A stretch of 64,000 nucleotides of DNA from Phytophthora colocasiae (Eukaryota > Oomycota > Peronosporomycetes > Peronosporales > Peronosporaceae): positions 434,001 through 498,000 of the forward strand of contig JAGKQI010000040.1 of assembly GCA_018806915.1 (NCBI GenBank). Direction: 5' to 3'. The notes beneath the pieces were generated by a model, which saw only the letters and a list, made by a program, of their open reading frames with translations, searched no databases and had not been told where the DNA came from. The position numbers and the translations under genes were made by a program. Below are positions 63,064 through 64,000 of the stretch, one piece after another (position 1 is the first letter of the stretch; each line of letters opens with the position of its first letter).

Positions 63064-64000
63064 TCAGCACTGAATCCCACAGGCTGACACTTGCCACCAC
63101 CGGACTTTTTGCAAGCGGTGATCATCTAGACGCCACATTTGAGGCTCGACGCTTTCAAGGGCTCGTCCTCCAACCCCATCAACTTTTTCCGGTCGAAGTG
63201 TCCATACTAACACGCGATGGGTCCACAAGTGGAAAACAAGCCATGGACGACAGCAGCTCCCATTCATCGAACGAGATGAGGTACTTGTCTCCGAACACGA
63301 TATATCCCAGTCGAATGAGCTCGTAACTATTCACCAACACGATTTTCTGGGTATTTTCAAGTTTTGGTTTTTTATTGGTAAAATACCAAGAAGAAACTCG
63401 GTTATAATCCACTACTGCGTACGCCAAGGAACGACCCAGTCCACCAACGTAATTTACACGTAATGCTAGGGCTTTTTCAACTCCACTAAGGTCAGAAGTA
63501 GAGCATTCTATTGGAAAAGAACGAGACAGCAACAAAGGGAGAAGATTAACCCCTAGAATAGCCAATTTAAAGCCGAAAATTAGTGTCACTCGGCCATTCA
63601 TCCGCCACGCAATGTCGGTAGTAAAATAATCCGCTAGTTGAAGTTTTTTCACCTCATCAGAGAAAACAACCGTCACAATTCGCCCGTCAATTCCTTTTAA
63701 CCAACCCGAAGCTGCCAATTCAAGTCGATAGTAGTGCAAAAGACAGAGGGAAAGCACAGTAGGTGCAAACAAAATATCCGACATCCGCCTCCGAAAAGCT
63801 TTCGCTGCCAGATTCAGGAGACTAAAGTAAATTAACACAAAATTGACAATAGCAGGATAAATGGCGAACCAAGCCTCCGCGAGACCGATTTGCTGGCCTT
63901 CAAAGCGACACCCCACAGTCCAAAACGCCGCTAATGTCATTTTTAATCGAGGTAATGAAGCCAACGGTAATAATGCAAAGCTCCCTGCCCCCGAAACGCA
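63064..64000 (-). pseudogene. Multi-spanning membrane protein family, copy 3 (partial, broken)
   Basis: Minus-strand frame open to the right edge of the window. It covers membrane segments (IVNFVLIYFSLLNLAAKAFR, FGFKLAILGVNLLPLLLSRS) and RLGYIVFGDKYLISFDEWEL. It breaks near 63235, where about five residues (PFRAx in the other copies) are lost with a frame change. The conserved end then continues in another frame (HLWTHRVLVWTLRPEKVDG, WWQVSACGIQC) to the stop at 63064. It lacks the EAEIA segment as well. The tail-to-tail arrangement with copy 2 leaves only 76 bp between the stops, suggesting an inverted duplication. Confidence 0.7.

Noticed and set aside
1..64000. CRISPR arrays, bacterial operons or prophage
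   Set aside because: The window is eukaryotic (introns, oomycete effectors, retrotransposons). The tandem repeats present lack CRISPR spacing.

Overview
The window is from the nuclear genome of a plant-pathogenic oomycete, almost certainly Phytophthora or a close relative. The evidence is: secreted RXLR-dEER type effectors, Crinkler (CRN) genes with LFLAK-type and HVLV-like motifs, a PL1 pectin lyase pseudogene, short 65-72 bp GT-AG introns, oomycete-type initiators (GCTCATT-like) just upstream of effector genes, and a very high load of Gypsy, Crypton, Mutator, LINE and Helitron2/Helentron transposons. It reads as a gene-sparse, repeat-rich effector compartment around a small conserved gene island.

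Layout. 1-268 is the tail of a small effector. 376-9820 is a young Gypsy chromovirus (coding strand minus) with a perfect AATGT target duplication; its 5' LTR is split by a TA-flanked Tc1/mariner-like element. 10.0-12.6 kb is a cluster of short secreted effectors that share a hydrophobic C-terminal tail, followed by a pectin lyase pseudogene. 14.0-19.1 kb is the conserved island: mitochondrial IscU, BUB3, and a TRPC4AP-like gene with three introns; BUB3 and the TRPC4AP-like gene diverge from a 126 bp promoter. 19.3-22.0 kb is the first of three copies of a multi-spanning membrane protein family. 22.3-27.2 kb holds Crinkler relics and a Crinkler with a P-loop NTPase and a nuclease-like domain. 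28-34.5 kb holds a tRNA-derived SINE, a Crypton, a LINE relic and a Mutator relic.

35002-57289 is a second, older copy of the same chromovirus. Its 3'-type LTR is interrupted by a 13.6 kb nested pair of Helitron2/Helentron-like elements. The inner one (35516-45986) carries a decayed Rep/helicase gene, a putative single-strand DNA-binding protein gene, and captured host gene pieces: a flavin monooxygenase with its intron still present, and a P4-type flippase. A 460 bp solo LTR with a 5 bp duplication sits inside the same chromovirus copy.

57.8-64 kb has two good RXLR-dEER genes and two more copies of the membrane protein family facing each other.

The two chromovirus copies share a long open frame on the strand opposite gag-pol, with a predicted coiled coil. 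It is broken by different lesions in each copy and looks like an undescribed antisense gene. The nested Helentron and this antisense frame are the most notable findings.
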